Assembly (NCBI RefSeq): GCF_001263395.1
Contig: NZ_CP011786.1
Coordinates: 558,001-622,000 of the forward strand
Direction of reading: 5' to 3'
Source: Bifidobacterium actinocoloniiforme DSM 22766
Lineage (GTDB): Bacteria; Actinomycetota; Actinomycetes; Actinomycetales; Bifidobacteriaceae
DNA: 64,000 bases
Shown here: positions 9,140 through 19,704 of the stretch, piece by piece
Numbering within the stretch: the stretch's first letter is position 1
How the letters are laid out: every line of letters starts with the position of its first letter
Position numbers and translations under genes: made by a program
Notes under the pieces: generated by a model
What the model was told of the DNA's origin: nothing
The model's input: the letters and a program-made list of their open reading frames with translations, nothing else
The model's database searches: none

Positions 9140-10087
9140 TCAAGCCTGCTCTTCGCGCTGTTTGCGTACTTTTTGGGCCAGCTGGAGCAAGCGGCGAATT
9201 CGCCCGGCGATCGCATCCTTTGTGACTGGAGGATCGGCCAAACGGCCCAATTCCTCGAGGCTGGCGTCCCGGTGGTCCAGACGCAGCTGACCGGCGGCGC
9301 GCAGGTTTTCAGGGATATCGTCGCCTAGGATCTTGAAGGCTTCAGTGACTTTGGCGGAAGCCTCCACCGCGGCCTTCGCCGACCGACGCATATTCGCGTC
9401 GTCGAAGTTGGCCAAGCGGTTGGCCTTGCCTCTGGATTCGCCATCCGAGCGTTTGCCGGTCCATTCGCGGGCCGCCTTGGGAGCGCCGATGAGAATGAGC
9501 ATCCGCTCAATCGCGTCAGGGTCGCGCAAGGTGACGCGCTCAGAGGAGCGGACCTGGCGAGCCTTGGCCTTGATCCCCAAGCGTCGGGCGACCTGGACCA
9601 GGGCCAGGGCAGCTTCGGAACCCGGGCAGACAATCTCCAGGTATGAGGCTTTACCTGGGTCCGAAAGCTCTCCGTGAGCCATGAAGGCGCCGCGCCAGGC
9701 CGCTTTGATTTGGGAGATGTTGCCCAAGACGATGTCCTCGGGCAAGCCGCGCACCGGACGCTTGCGCCGGTCCAGGAGGCCGGTTTGAAGAGCCAGGGCG
9801 CCGCCGGCCTTGAGGACCCGCACCGAGTACCGCAGAGCCTGGCCTGAGGGGGTCTGCCGAGCGACTTCAATCAGGTCCGAATCATGACCGTACACGTCTT
9901 TGATCATGTTCTGGAGCCAGCGGGCGGCGGGCAGGGAGTCGAATTGCGCCTCAACAACGATATGGCGTTGGATGATATGCAAGCCACCGGCGAAACGAAT
10001 CATCGCTGCGGACTGGGCTTTCTTGGCTTGGGGTAGCTCGTTGTCTATGCTAGCGAGCTCGCTTTTGACGTCATCCAGTAGGGCCAA
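9140..10087 (-). CDS. whiA: DNA-binding protein WhiA
   Basis: Actinobacterial and Gram-positive regulator linked to cell division and, in Streptomyces, sporulation; it joins a LAGLIDADG homing-endonuclease-like fold to a C-terminal helix-turn-helix. The open frame continues upstream to 10261, but the family begins at [17 protein letters not shown] at 10087 gives exactly that start and has AGGAGG 7 bases upstream, so it is chosen (315 residues). The C-terminal part contains [10 protein letters not shown]-like HTH sequence ([19 protein letters not shown]). It lies downstream of rapZ, the common rapZ-whiA pairing. Confidence 0.93.
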   Translation of the reverse strand: MALLDDVKSELASIDNELPQAKKAQSAAMIRFAGGLHIIQRHIVVEAQFDSLPAARWLQNMIKDVYGHDSDLIEVARQTPSGQALRYSVRVLKAGGALALQTGLLDRRKRPVRGLPEDIVLGNISQIKAAWRGAFMAHGELSDPGKASYLEIVCPGSEAALALVQVARRLGIKAKARQVRSSERVTLRDPDAIERMLILIGAPKAAREWTGKRSDGESRGKANRLANFDDANMRRSAKAAVEASAKVTEAFKILGDDIPENLRAAGQLRLDHRDASLEELGRLADPPVTKDAIAGRIRRLLQLAQKVRKQREEQA

Positions 10088-10267
10088 GACCCGTCCTCCT
10101 ACGATTCTATGCGATTGTTCTGGGCCCGCCCGAACCGGAACGAACGAGGCCACAGGACTACTGTGATACCGAATATCTTGGACAAGTACCACTGATGTCC
10201 AAGGCCCGGGGCCTGTCCCGAAGCAAGCCCAAGGGTACCCGCGGTACGGGACCATAAGCAAGAATTA

Positions 10268-10283
10268 AGGCCGGAATCGGCCT
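10268..10283 (-). terminator. weak hairpin at the rapZ stop codon
   Basis: A 6-bp GC-rich stem (AGGCCG/CGGCCT, 4-base loop) overlaps the rapZ stop codon and is followed on the minus strand by TTAATTCTT. It may attenuate transcription between rapZ and whiA. Confidence 0.4.
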
Positions 10284-11214
10284 AAAGCTTGTTCTTACGA
10301 GGTAACTCCCTGGCGGAGACCGTCACGTCCAGGCCCTGGGAGCGCAGGCGGGCAGCTAGCTCTTCGCTGATCGCCACCGACCGATGCTGGCCGCCTGTGC
10401 AGCCTATCGCGATGTTGACGAAATGCTTGTCCTCCCTGGCATAACCGCGAATCGCGGTCATGATCGCCTTGGTATAGGCGTCCAGGAAGTCCTTAGCCCC
10501 CTGGCTGTCCATCACATAGTCGCGCACCGGCCGGTCGTGTCCGGTAAGCTCGCGCAGCTCCGGCACCCAGAAGGGGTTGGGCAGGAAACGCACATCGGCC
10601 ACGAAGTCCGCGTCGATCGGAATGCCGTATTTAAAGCCGAAACTGAAGATGTGAACGGCAACCGTAGCGGGGCCCTGGCCGAGCAAGGAATCGTAGAGCT
10701 TAGTGGAGAGCTGGTGGATGGTCAGGCTGGAGGTATCGATCACGACATCTGCCCGCTCCTTAAGCCCCTCCATCAACCGACGCTCCTTACGCACCCCATC
10801 GATCAGGCGGCCGTTGCCCTGGAGCGGGTGGGGGCGGCGGACCGACTCGTAGCGCTTGATCAGGACCTGGTAGGAGGCGTCAAGGAAGAGGATGCGGCAC
10901 CTGACCCCTAAGTCGTCCAAGTGCCCCAGCACCGCGTTCAGATCGTCGAAGTATGAACGGGAACGCACGTCAATGACCGCTGCCAGGCGGTGGACCTTGC
11001 TGCCCGCCGAGGTCATCAGATCGACCATGGGGACCAATAGCTTGGGTGGCAGGTTATCAACCACGTACCAACCCATATCCTCCAGGCTGTCGGCGGCCCG
11101 GGACCGACCTGCACCAGACATGCCGGTGATGAGCATGACTTCGAAGTCCTCCAAGGGCGGCCGCGCTGAGTCATCCTGGGAACGCCCGCCCGCGGACTGT
11201 CTGACCTCGTTCAT
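10282..11214 (-). CDS. rapZ: RNase adapter protein RapZ (P-loop nucleotide-binding protein)
   Basis: GTP/ATP-binding protein of the RapZ/YvcJ family. In E. coli it delivers the small RNA GlmZ to RNase E and so sets GlmS levels; the role in Actinobacteria is not established. The 310 residues show a Walker A motif GMSGAGRS at 31-38 and the C-terminal signature IGCTGGQHRSV. It sits between uvrC and whiA. The first 20 residues are variable, so a start slightly downstream is possible. Confidence 0.92.
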   Translation of the reverse strand: MNEVRQSAGGRSQDDSARPPLEDFEVMLITGMSGAGRSRAADSLEDMGWYVVDNLPPKLLVPMVDLMTSAGSKVHRLAAVIDVRSRSYFDDLNAVLGHLDDLGVRCRILFLDASYQVLIKRYESVRRPHPLQGNGRLIDGVRKERRLMEGLKERADVVIDTSSLTIHQLSTKLYDSLLGQGPATVAVHIFSFGFKYGIPIDADFVADVRFLPNPFWVPELRELTGHDRPVRDYVMDSQGAKDFLDAYTKAIMTAIRGYAREDKHFVNIAIGCTGGQHRSVAISEELAARLRSQGLDVTVSARELPRKNKL

Positions 11215-11337
11215 CCCATGACCCCTTCCTTGGTCCCGCCAGCGCTCCTGACGACGCGAGTCGGCGGACAGGGCGTGGCCGACGCGGCGGCTCGGGCGAC
11301 CCGCGACGCGGCGTCCCTTCCACGATCAAGGCTACCC

Positions 11338-13698
11338 CTACCCCGCCTGGGCACCAAGCCCTGGACCGTGGGTGACCTCCCCATGCTCTGGTTTCTCAGC
11401 GGGCGAGGAAACACCTGCTTCCGCGCTCCCAGCGGATTCTTGGTCTGTGTGGAGGGCCTGGTAAATGGTCTCGGCCTTCTTGCGCCCGATTCCCTTGACC
11501 CCCTCCAGCTCCTCCACCGTGGCTTGCCGCATCCGCCGGACCGAACCAAAAGCCTTGAGCAGGCGCTTTTGGTAGGCCTCCCCAACGCCTGGGATGTCAT
11601 CCAGGGCTGAGCGCAAGGAACCTTTTCGCCGGGTCTGCCGGTGGTAGGTGATAGCGAAACGGTGAGATTCGTCACGAACCCGCTGGAGCAGGTACATGCC
11701 CTGGGACTGTCGCTTGAGGATGATGGGGTAGTCATCGTCAGCCACCCAGACCTCCTCCAGACGCTTGGCTAAGCCGCACAGGGCCACGTCGTCCACGCCG
11801 CAGTCGGCCAAGGCGCGAGCCGCCGCCTGCACCTGAGGCTTACCGCCGTCGACGACGATCAGGTTGGGCTTGTAAGCGAAGTGACGAGGTTGGGCGTTCT
11901 GCTGGACGACTTCAGCGGACGCGACCGTGTCTTTCCTGTCCGGAGCCGTTTGCCGGCCTTGGGCCGCCTGCTCGGCCTGGCGCTCATTCTCAATGGTCTC
12001 ACCAGTGTCGCCGGCTATGTTGCCGTGCCTGAAGCGTCGTGTCAAGGTCTCGTAGATAGCGCTGGTATCGTCCAAGGCCCCCTTGCCGTCATCGCCACGG
12101 ATGGCGAACCTGCGGTATTCGGACTTCTTCGCCACGGCGTCCTCGAAGACCACCATCGACGCCACCTGGAAGGCGCCACCAACCGTGTTCGAGATGTCGT
12201 AGCATTCGATTCTCAAAGGGGCCTGCTTGAGTCCAAGAGCCTTGGCGACGTCGTTCATGGCCGCCGTCCGGTCGCCCAGATCGGAAATGCGACTCATCTT
12301 GGAACGCTGGAGGGATTGCTGGGCGTTGGCCCCGGCCCGGTCCATCAGGGCTTTTTTCTCGCCCCGGCTTGCCACACGAATGGTCACGGCCCCACCGCGA
12401 AGGTTGGAAAGCCAGGACTCCAGGTCGTCGACCCGGGCGGGTTTGACCGGCACGACCACTTCCCTGGGGACAGGCGCGATAGGCTCCAGCAGGTCGGCCC
12501 GGCCGGTGATCTCCTGCCGTTCATGCCTTGCCTTAGTGGCCTTAGCCCGATCTGCCACCGCTAGAGCCGTCACGCGTTGGGTGGAGCCCAAGGCATCGCG
12601 GCTCTGACTGACCTCAATCGAATTGTCTTCGCCCTCGGGCAGGACCAGGACGGGCAGGGAGGGGTCTTCCTCCTGCCGGTGCTCGGAAACCAGGTCGGAG
12701 TATACCTGGATGATCAAATCGCTCATCAGCTCCCCGTCGCTGACATCCTCCACCCGCTCCACGGACCACGATCGTTCGCCGCGGATGGCGCCAGCGCGCA
12801 CGAAGAAAGCATGGACCGAGGCTTCAAGTTCATCCGAGGCTATGCCGAACACATCGGCATCCACATCGGAGTTGAAGACCACGGAATTCTGCTCGATCAC
12901 AGTGTCCAGCATGGCGATTTGGTCGCGGATCCGGGCGGCTTTCTCGAAGTCGAGCTCATCGCTGGCCTGGGTCATCCGTCGTTTGAGCCCGGCCTTGTAG
13001 GATTTGCCCAGACGCCCGGTCATCACGCCCACGAGTTCAGCCACCAGCGCGCGATGGTCCTCGGGGCTGATCCGCCCCACGCATGGGGCTGAGCACTTGC
13101 CTATCGATGCCAGGAGGCAAGGCCTGCCGGTCATCTGGGCCCGGCGGAAGACACCCGACGAGCAGGTGCGCACCGGGTAGGTCTTCAATAAGGCATCCAA
13201 GGTGTGCCGCACGTCCCAGACTTTGGCATAGGGGCCGAAGTAGCGGGTGTCCCTCCGCTTGCGTATCCGCGTCATCCAGACCCGTGGCACCTCCTCGCCC
13301 ACGGATACGGCCAGGTAGGGGTAGGTCTTATCGTCGCGGAAGACCACGTTGAACCGGGGATCGAACTCCTTGATCCACGTGTACTCAAGCGTCAGTGATT
13401 CCAGCTCAGTGCCCACAACGGTCCACTCCAGGCTCCTCGCCGTCAGGACCATGGTTTGGGTGCGAGGGTGAAGGTTGACCAGGGGTTGGAAGTAGTTGCT
13501 CAGTCTGTTGCGCAGGTTCTTGGCCTTGCCCACGTAGATGACCCGGCCGTCGCCGTCGCGCCACTTGTAAACGCCGGGCTGGGCGGGGATGTCACCCGCC
13601 TTGGGGCGGAAGAGGTCCCTGCTGTCGCCCAGCAAGGGCGCGCCGTTCTTGTTGAGGCCTTCTCGCGCAGGGTCGGAGCCGGTCAGCGATGATTCCAT
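11338..13698 (-). CDS. uvrC: UvrABC excinuclease subunit C
   Basis: Makes the dual incisions around DNA lesions marked by UvrA and UvrB. Domains seen are the GIY-YIG nuclease (PGVYKWRDGDGRVIYVGKAKNLRNR, about 40-70), the Cys-rich stretch, a UVR motif (FEKAARIRDQI), the RNase H-like nuclease (RIECYDIS and VVDGGKPQ) and the C-terminal double helix-hairpin-helix. The frame is open to 13761, abutting the uvrA stop; the ATG at 13698 gives a more usual N-terminus. At about 786 residues it is longer than many UvrC proteins because of charged low-complexity segments at about 340-415 and 560-606. Confidence 0.95.
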   Translation of the reverse strand: MESSLTGSDPAREGLNKNGAPLLGDSRDLFRPKAGDIPAQPGVYKWRDGDGRVIYVGKAKNLRNRLSNYFQPLVNLHPRTQTMVLTARSLEWTVVGTELESLTLEYTWIKEFDPRFNVVFRDDKTYPYLAVSVGEEVPRVWMTRIRKRRDTRYFGPYAKVWDVRHTLDALLKTYPVRTCSSGVFRRAQMTGRPCLLASIGKCSAPCVGRISPEDHRALVAELVGVMTGRLGKSYKAGLKRRMTQASDELDFEKAARIRDQIAMLDTVIEQNSVVFNSDVDADVFGIASDELEASVHAFFVRAGAIRGERSWSVERVEDVSDGELMSDLIIQVYSDLVSEHRQEEDPSLPVLVLPEGEDNSIEVSQSRDALGSTQRVTALAVADRAKATKARHERQEITGRADLLEPIAPVPREVVVPVKPARVDDLESWLSNLRGGAVTIRVASRGEKKALMDRAGANAQQSLQRSKMSRISDLGDRTAAMNDVAKALGLKQAPLRIECYDISNTVGGAFQVASMVVFEDAVAKKSEYRRFAIRGDDGKGALDDTSAIYETLTRRFRHGNIAGDTGETIENERQAEQAAQGRQTAPDRKDTVASAEVVQQNAQPRHFAYKPNLIVVDGGKPQVQAAARALADCGVDDVALCGLAKRLEEVWVADDDYPIILKRQSQGMYLLQRVRDESHRFAITYHRQTRRKGSLRSALDDIPGVGEAYQKRLLKAFGSVRRMRQATVEELEGVKGIGRKKAETIYQALHTDQESAGSAEAGVSSPAEKPEHGEVTHGPGLGAQAG

Positions 13699-13761
13699 CA
13701 AGGTCTGGGCGGTCTTACGCCAAACCCCTGGCGCATGGCGTTCAAAACAGCTTCTGGACAT

Positions 13762-16700
13762 TCAGGCCTTCGCTTTACCTTTTGCGTTCCGCGCGGACCC
13801 GCCGGCCCTGCCTTTGACGGCTGCCCTGGCTGCGTTGGCCGTGTGTTTCTTGGCTTTGGCCTGCCGCTCGGCCTTAGCCACCTTGGCTGGGTCCAGCATG
13901 GGTTTCAGGAACCTTCCCGTCCAGCTGGCCGGGTTGGCTGCCACTTGCTCTGGGGTGCCTTCTGCCACAACCCGTCCGCCACCGTCGCCACCCTCAGGAC
14001 CAAGGTCGATGATCCAGTCGGCGGTCTTGATCACATCGAGGTTGTGCTCGATCACGATGACCGTATTACCCTTGTCAACCAGACCCTGCAGCACGCCCAA
14101 GAGCTTACGGACGTCCTCGAAGTGCAGGCCTGTGGTCGGTTCGTCCAGGATGTATATGGTGCGGCCGTCCGAGCGCTTCTGGAGTTCAGTGGCCAGCTTG
14201 ACCCTCTGGGACTCGCCGCCCGAGAGGGTGGGCGCCGGCTGCCCCAGGCGGATGTAGCCTAGGCCAACGTCGACCAGGGTCCTCAGATAGCGCGAAATGG
14301 AGGGGTAGGCTGCGAAGAAGTCGGCGGCTTCCTCAATGGGCATGTCGAGGACGTCCGAGACGGTCTTGCCCTTGTAGGTGACCTCCAGTGTCTCCCTGTT
14401 GTATCGCTTGCCATGGCAGGTCTCGCACTGCACATACACATCGGGGAGGAAGTTCATCTCGATTTTTATGGTGCCGTCGCCGTGGCAGGCCTCGCAGCGC
14501 CCGCCTTTGACGTTGAAGGAGAATCGGCCAGGCCCGTAGCCGCGCACCTGGGCCTCGGGCGTCTCGGCGAAGAGCTGACGAATCTTATCCCAGACCCCCG
14601 TATAGGTGGCTGGATTGGAGCGAGGGGTGCGGCCGATTGGGTTCTGATCCACGTGGATGACCTTGCGCAGATGGTCCACGCCCTCCACCCGCGTATGCTT
14701 GCCTGGCACGATGCGGGCGTTATTGAGCTTGTCGGCCAAGACCGGGTAGAGGATTGAGTTGACCAAAGTGGACTTGCCCGAACCGGAGACTCCCGTCACC
14801 AGGGTCATGACGCCGAGCGGGAACCTGACGGTGAGGTCCTTCAAATTGTTCTCCCGGGCGCCTACGACGGTCAGGCGCTTGGTACGGTCAATCTTCCTCC
14901 GGCGAGGGGGAAGCTCGATCTTACGGCGGCCGGCGATATAGTCGCCGGTGATCGAGCGCCTGGCCTGGGTCAGACCGTTGGACGGCCCTGAGTAGATGAC
15001 CTCTCCCCCGTGCTCGCCAGCCCCCGGGCCGATGTCCACCAACCAGTCCGCTTCCCGGATCGTGTCCTCGTCGTGCTCAACCACAATCAAGGTGTTGCCC
15101 AGATCGCGCAGGTGCTTGAGGGTGGCGATCAGACGCTCGTTATCCCTCTGGTGAAGACCGATTGAAGGCTCGTCGAGCACGTACATCACGCCCACCAGGC
15201 CTGAACCTATTTGCGTGGCCAGGCGGATGCGCTGGGCCTCGCCTCCGGAGAGGGTGGCGGCCGCGCGCGACAGGGTCAGATAGTTGAGCCCCACATCGTT
15301 CAGGAAGCGCAGGCGGGCTCGAATCTCCTTCAGGACTTCACCGGCGATCTTAGCCTGGGCCCCGTCCATGTGCAGCCCCTCAACCCACTCGCAGGATTGG
15401 GAGATGGGCATGTCGCACACCTGGGCTATCGAGAGCCCATCGACAGTGACCGCCAAGACCTCGGGCTTGAGCCGCTTGCCCAGGCAAACCGGGCAAGGCA
15501 CCTCCCGCATGTAGGATTCGTAGTACTGTTTCATCGAATCGGAGTCCGTCTCATCGCGACGACGCATCAGGGTTCGCACCACGCCCTCGAAGCCGGTCGT
15601 GTACTCGCGCAAGCGCCCCCAGCGGTTGCGGTAGGAGACCTTCACCTTGAAGTCGCGCCCGTACAGGACCGCCTGCCGCACATCCTCCGGAAGGTCCTTC
15701 CAAGCGGTGGATGTGGAAAAGCCCATCTCCTCAGCCAGGCCGTCAAGCATGTGACCATAGAAGCGCTGTTGGGTCTTGGTGCTCGACCAAGGTTCCACGG
15801 CCCCGTCCTTCAAGGACTTATCGGGGTCCGGCACCACCAGATCGGGGTCAATCTCCAGTTTGAACCCGAGGCCCGTGCAGGCCGGGCAGGCTCCGTAGGG
15901 TGCGTTGAATGAGAAGGTGCGGGGCTCGATCTCATCCAGCTCCAGCTCATGCCCGTTGGGGCAAGACCGGTTCTCGGAGAAGGGCTGTCGCCGGTCCTTG
16001 TCTTTGGGGTCCAAATCCACGAAATCGACGACGATACGACCCTTGGCGAGTTTCAAGGCGGTCTCCACCGAGTCGGTCAGACGCTGACGGACCGAACTCT
16101 TGACCACCAGGCGGTCCACGACCACCTCAATCGTGTGCTTCTTCTGCTTGGCCAGCTTGATGTCGTCCGAGAGCTGGTGCACTTGGCCGTCGATGATGGC
16201 TCGGGCGTAGCCGTCAGAGCGTAAAAGGCCCAGGGTCTCGACGAACTCGCCCTTGCGCCCACGTGCGATGGGCGCAAGAATCTGGAAGCGGGTCCCCTCC
16301 GGCTTGGCCATCAGCGCGTCCACGATCTGCTGGGGCGTCTGGGCGCGAACCTCTGCCCCGCAGACTGGGCAGTGGGGTATGCCAGTGCGGGCGAAGAGCA
16401 GACGGAAGTAATCGTAGACTTCGGTAATCGTGCCCACGGTCGAGCGTGGGTTACGATTGGTGGTCTTCTGGTCAATGGAGACGGCGGGGCTCAGTCCTTC
16501 GATGAAGTCCACGTCCGGCTTGTCCATCTGCCCCAGGAATTGACGGGCGTATGACGACAGGGACTCCACATAGCGCCGCTGCCCCTCGGCGAAGAGCGTG
16601 TCGAAAGCCAGGGAGGACTTGCCGGAACCGGACAAACCGGTGAAAACCACCATCTTGTTGCGAGGAATGGTCAAGTTGACGTTCTTCAGATTGTGGGCCC

Positions 16701-16842
16701 GGGCCCCTTGCACGACGATCTTGCGGTCGTTGGGCAAATCCGTGAGGTCCGCGATCAGGCTGCCGTCCCCGGGGATCATCCTCGGTCCTCCGGCTGCTTG
16801 GGATTGGCCCTCGGTCACGTTCGGCTGCTGCACTTGCTTCAT
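13762..16842 (-). CDS. uvrA: UvrABC excinuclease subunit A
   Basis: Damage-recognition ATPase of nucleotide excision repair. The 1026 residues contain two ABC modules: the first Walker A is GLSGSGKSS near 70, the second GVSGSGKST near 680, with ABC signatures LSGGEAQRI and [11 protein letters not shown], and zinc-binding CxxC motifs (CPVC, CEAC/CETC). GAAGGAACGGG precedes the ATG. uvrC begins within or just after its stop, so the two are co-transcribed. A LexA box lies 60 bp upstream. Confidence 0.97.
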   Translation of the reverse strand: MKQVQQPNVTEGQSQAAGGPRMIPGDGSLIADLTDLPNDRKIVVQGARAHNLKNVNLTIPRNKMVVFTGLSGSGKSSLAFDTLFAEGQRRYVESLSSYARQFLGQMDKPDVDFIEGLSPAVSIDQKTTNRNPRSTVGTITEVYDYFRLLFARTGIPHCPVCGAEVRAQTPQQIVDALMAKPEGTRFQILAPIARGRKGEFVETLGLLRSDGYARAIIDGQVHQLSDDIKLAKQKKHTIEVVVDRLVVKSSVRQRLTDSVETALKLAKGRIVVDFVDLDPKDKDRRQPFSENRSCPNGHELELDEIEPRTFSFNAPYGACPACTGLGFKLEIDPDLVVPDPDKSLKDGAVEPWSSTKTQQRFYGHMLDGLAEEMGFSTSTAWKDLPEDVRQAVLYGRDFKVKVSYRNRWGRLREYTTGFEGVVRTLMRRRDETDSDSMKQYYESYMREVPCPVCLGKRLKPEVLAVTVDGLSIAQVCDMPISQSCEWVEGLHMDGAQAKIAGEVLKEIRARLRFLNDVGLNYLTLSRAAATLSGGEAQRIRLATQIGSGLVGVMYVLDEPSIGLHQRDNERLIATLKHLRDLGNTLIVVEHDEDTIREADWLVDIGPGAGEHGGEVIYSGPSNGLTQARRSITGDYIAGRRKIELPPRRRKIDRTKRLTVVGARENNLKDLTVRFPLGVMTLVTGVSGSGKSTLVNSILYPVLADKLNNARIVPGKHTRVEGVDHLRKVIHVDQNPIGRTPRSNPATYTGVWDKIRQLFAETPEAQVRGYGPGRFSFNVKGGRCEACHGDGTIKIEMNFLPDVYVQCETCHGKRYNRETLEVTYKGKTVSDVLDMPIEEAADFFAAYPSISRYLRTLVDVGLGYIRLGQPAPTLSGGESQRVKLATELQKRSDGRTIYILDEPTTGLHFEDVRKLLGVLQGLVDKGNTVIVIEHNLDVIKTADWIIDLGPEGGDGGGRVVAEGTPEQVAANPASWTGRFLKPMLDPAKVAKAERQAKAKKHTANAARAAVKGRAGGSARNAKGKAKA

Positions 16843-16901
16843 CCCGTTCCTTCAATCCGACTGCTCCAGAGATTACATCGTACCGCATCTGCTCCGATAT
16901 T

Positions 16902-16917
16902 TCGAACAAGCGTTCGA
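16902..16917. promoter_or_regulatory. LexA-binding SOS box upstream of uvrA
   Basis: The 16-base palindrome TCGAACAAGCGTTCGA fits the Gram-positive/actinobacterial LexA operator TCGAAC-N4-GTTCGA exactly. It lies 60 bp before the uvrA start, so DNA-damage induction of uvrA-uvrC is expected. It is 125 bp from the divergent TspO-like gene. Confidence 0.85.
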
Positions 16918-17042
16918 TTATAGCGAAGGGGTGGCCGGCGGGCGCTTGGCTGCCTCCGGACGGCAAGGGGCCAGCCCCCGCTAGGATGGTATGAGGGAAG
17001 TAGTGCAGGGGCTGAGGGGCAGCCCCGGTGGAAGGAGCAGAC

Positions 17043-17984
17043 ATGGGTACGTATGGTCCATCGGAGCAAAAAGAAGCATCCACGACGCCCAAGGCGGGGT
17101 CGGGGCAGGGCGTTCGCGCTCAAGAGTCCAGGACCCCATCCGCCCTGGAATCCGAACGCCAGGCCGAGGGCTCGGTCGCTCGGGCCGACGACGCGCACGC
17201 CAAGCACCGTAGGCTGATCGAGAGCATCGTCCTATGGGCCGCCTGGTTGATCATGGTTGCCTTCAACGGCTATGCCGAGATTTTCCACCTCAACGGCGTC
17301 AACGTCGGACAGGTCGCCCACGAAGGCAACGTCTGGTTCATGCCCGCTGGCTGGGCCTTCGCCATCTGGGGGCTCATCTACATAGTCCTTGCCCTCTGGC
17401 TGATTCGTTTTTGCTTGGCAGGCCCATCCCGAAAAGCCCTGGGCCCCCTGCCCTTCAGCTTGTCTGGCCTGCTGTTCGTAGCCACTTGCGCCCTCAACAT
17501 CGCCTGGTTGGCCTGCTGGCATTTCCGGGCCTTCACGGCCAGCCTCCTGATCATCGTGGTCCTGACCGCCCTGACATGGGTCCTCTACGGAATCGTCCGC
17601 CGGGATCAGCATGAGGAAGACACGGCCAAGGCGGCCCGCATCTTGGACTGGACGCCCCTGTCCTTGTACGCCTCCTGGTTGACGATAGCCACGCTGCTGA
17701 ACGCCTGCTACACAGTGCAGGTGCTCTCCGGAGGAGTATCGGATATCATACAAATCTTCACTGTAGTCATTCTGCTGGTGCTCCTCCTCATCGCCGTCTT
17801 CCTGATGCAGCAGAAGGCGGGTGACTGGGTTTGCGGCCTGGTGCTCCTATGGTCGGGACTGGCCATCGGCATCAACATCCTTTCGCGCAGCGTGGCCGTG
17901 GGCGTTCTGGTCATCGCCCTGACCGCTCTGGGCGAAGCGCTGGCCTACTTCCCTTGGAGCACCTTCAAGCTTGTTCGCCGCTGA
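17043..17984 (+). CDS. TspO/MBR-like tryptophan-rich multi-pass membrane protein
   Basis: Predicted integral membrane protein. After a hydrophilic N-terminal stretch of about 55 residues come several hydrophobic segments. The segment WFMPAGWAFAIWGLIY resembles the first Trp-rich helix of TspO/MBR proteins, which bind tetrapyrroles or lipids, but 313 residues is about twice the size of a minimal TspO and the relationship is distant. The ATG at 17043 has AAGGAG 5 bases upstream and is preferred over one at 17028. It is divergent from uvrA; an ABC-F gene follows. Function is not known. Confidence 0.65.
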   Translation: MGTYGPSEQKEASTTPKAGSGQGVRAQESRTPSALESERQAEGSVARADDAHAKHRRLIESIVLWAAWLIMVAFNGYAEIFHLNGVNVGQVAHEGNVWFMPAGWAFAIWGLIYIVLALWLIRFCLAGPSRKALGPLPFSLSGLLFVATCALNIAWLACWHFRAFTASLLIIVVLTALTWVLYGIVRRDQHEEDTAKAARILDWTPLSLYASWLTIATLLNACYTVQVLSGGVSDIIQIFTVVILLVLLLIAVFLMQQKAGDWVCGLVLLWSGLAIGINILSRSVAVGVLVIALTALGEALAYFPWSTFKLVRR

Positions 17985-18102
17985 GCACAAGGTCATATCA
18001 GCCCCTTCGCTATGATGGTCGGCGGGGATTGGGACCGCGTTGCCTAGCTGGGACGCGCGGACCGACCCGCACATCCACTTCAGAGAAAGCGTCGGGCAAG
18101 GC

Positions 18103-19704
18103 ATGGCTATAGAGGCACAGGGACTTGAGATTCGCATAGGAGCCCGCCTCCTGCTCGAAGCCACCGACTTCCACGTGTCCAAAGGGGACCGCATCGGCCT
18201 GGTGGGGCGCAACGGCGCCGGTAAGACCACGCTGACCCGGGTGATTACCGGCGATATGCTGCCATCGGCAGGGTCCGTGCGGGTGAGCGGGCAGCTGGGC
18301 TACCTGCCGCAGGACACGCACGCTGGCGACCCAGAGCAGACCGCCCTGGACCGGGTCATGTCCGCCCGCGAGATCGCCTCGATCATCAAGCGTTTGCGCA
18401 AGGCCGAGGCCGAGATGACCAGCCCCGATCTCAAGGTCATGGAGAAGGCCATGCGGCGCTACGACAAAGCCCAGCAAGATTTTGACGCAGCCGGGGGCTA
18501 CGCAGCCCAGTCGGAGGCCATCGTGATGGGTGAGAGCCTGGGGCTGAGCCAGGACACCTTGCATCAGAGACTGGGGACGCTCTCCGGCGGTCAGCGGCGC
18601 CGGGTGGAGCTGGCCCGCATCCTCTTCTCCGGTGCCGACACGCTGATCCTGGACGAACCCACCAACCACTTGGACGCCGATTCGATCGAATGGCTCAAGG
18701 ACTACCTGAGGAAATTCGATGGCGGCTTCCTGGTCATCTCCCACTCCACCGAGCTCCTGGACGAGACCGTCAACAAAGTCTGGCACTTGGACGCCCAGCG
18801 CTCCCGCATCGACATGTATTCGATGAGCTGGAAAGCTTACCTGAAGCAGCGGGTGGTTGACGAAGAGCGCCGGCGGCGGGAGCGCGAGGTGGCCGAAAAG
18901 AAGGCCGACCGCCTGATGAAACAAGGCATCCGCCTGCACGCCAAGGCGACCAAGGCCGTGGCCGCCCAGAACATGATGCGCCGGGCCGAGCGCCTCTTGG
19001 AAGGCACCCAGGAGGCCGAGCGGGGCGAGAAAGTGGCTGACCTGCGCTTCCCCGAGCCCGCGCCCTGCGGGCGAACGCCGATCATGGCCAAAGAGATCTC
19101 CAAGGCCTACGGTTCCAATATCGTCTTCGCCGGCATCAACCTGGCCATCGACAAGGGCTCACGCGTGGTCATCCTGGGTTACAACGGCGCCGGCAAGACC
19201 ACGACCCTGCGCATCCTCGCCGGCATCGAGACGCCGGATACCGGAGAGGTCGAACTGGGGCACGGGGCCAAGATCGGCTACTTCGCCCAGGAGCACGACA
19301 CCCTGGAAGAGGATCTGAGCGTTCTGGAGAACCTCCAGCACGTGGCCCCGGACCTGGACGACACCCAAGCCAGGACCATCCTAGGCTCCTTCCTCTTTTC
19401 CGGCGACGACGCGATGAAGCCGGCTTCGGTGCTCTCCGGCGGCGAAAAGACCCGCCTGGCCCTGGCCACCCTGGTGACATCGCGGGCCAACGTCCTCCTC
19501 CTGGACGAGCCCACCAACAACTTGGACCCAGCCTCACGCGAGGAGATTCTCAAGGCCATCGCCAAGTATGAGGGCGCTATCGTCCTGGTGACCCATGACG
19601 AGGGGGCCGTCCAGGCCCTGAACCCGGAGCGGGTCCTGCTGATGCCCGACGGGGATGAGGACCTGTGGAACGACAGCTACCTGGACCTCGTGGCCGAAGA
19701 ATAG
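18103..19704 (+). CDS. ABC-F family ATP-binding protein
   Basis: Soluble twin-ABC protein of the ABC-F family, which acts on ribosomes (translation factors of the EttA/Uup type or antibiotic-protection factors). Two ATPase domains are visible: Walker A GRNGAGKTT and signature LSGGQRRRVEL in the first, GYNGAGKTT and LSGGEKTRLAL in the second, each with LDEPTN. They are joined by an Arg/Lys/Glu-rich linker. There is no membrane domain. The ATG at 18103 (MAIEAQGLEI) is chosen because ABC-F proteins begin at this point; the frame is open from 18040. Which ABC-F subgroup it belongs to cannot be decided by eye. Confidence 0.9.
   Translation: MAIEAQGLEIRIGARLLLEATDFHVSKGDRIGLVGRNGAGKTTLTRVITGDMLPSAGSVRVSGQLGYLPQDTHAGDPEQTALDRVMSAREIASIIKRLRKAEAEMTSPDLKVMEKAMRRYDKAQQDFDAAGGYAAQSEAIVMGESLGLSQDTLHQRLGTLSGGQRRRVELARILFSGADTLILDEPTNHLDADSIEWLKDYLRKFDGGFLVISHSTELLDETVNKVWHLDAQRSRIDMYSMSWKAYLKQRVVDEERRRREREVAEKKADRLMKQGIRLHAKATKAVAAQNMMRRAERLLEGTQEAERGEKVADLRFPEPAPCGRTPIMAKEISKAYGSNIVFAGINLAIDKGSRVVILGYNGAGKTTTLRILAGIETPDTGEVELGHGAKIGYFAQEHDTLEEDLSVLENLQHVAPDLDDTQARTILGSFLFSGDDAMKPASVLSGGEKTRLALATLVTSRANVLLLDEPTNNLDPASREEILKAIAKYEGAIVLVTHDEGAVQALNPERVLLMPDGDEDLWNDSYLDLVAEE

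Noticed and set aside
10088-10261. N-terminal extension of WhiA
   Set aside because: The open frame continues upstream, but a strong ribosome binding site and family alignment place the start at the TTG at 10087.
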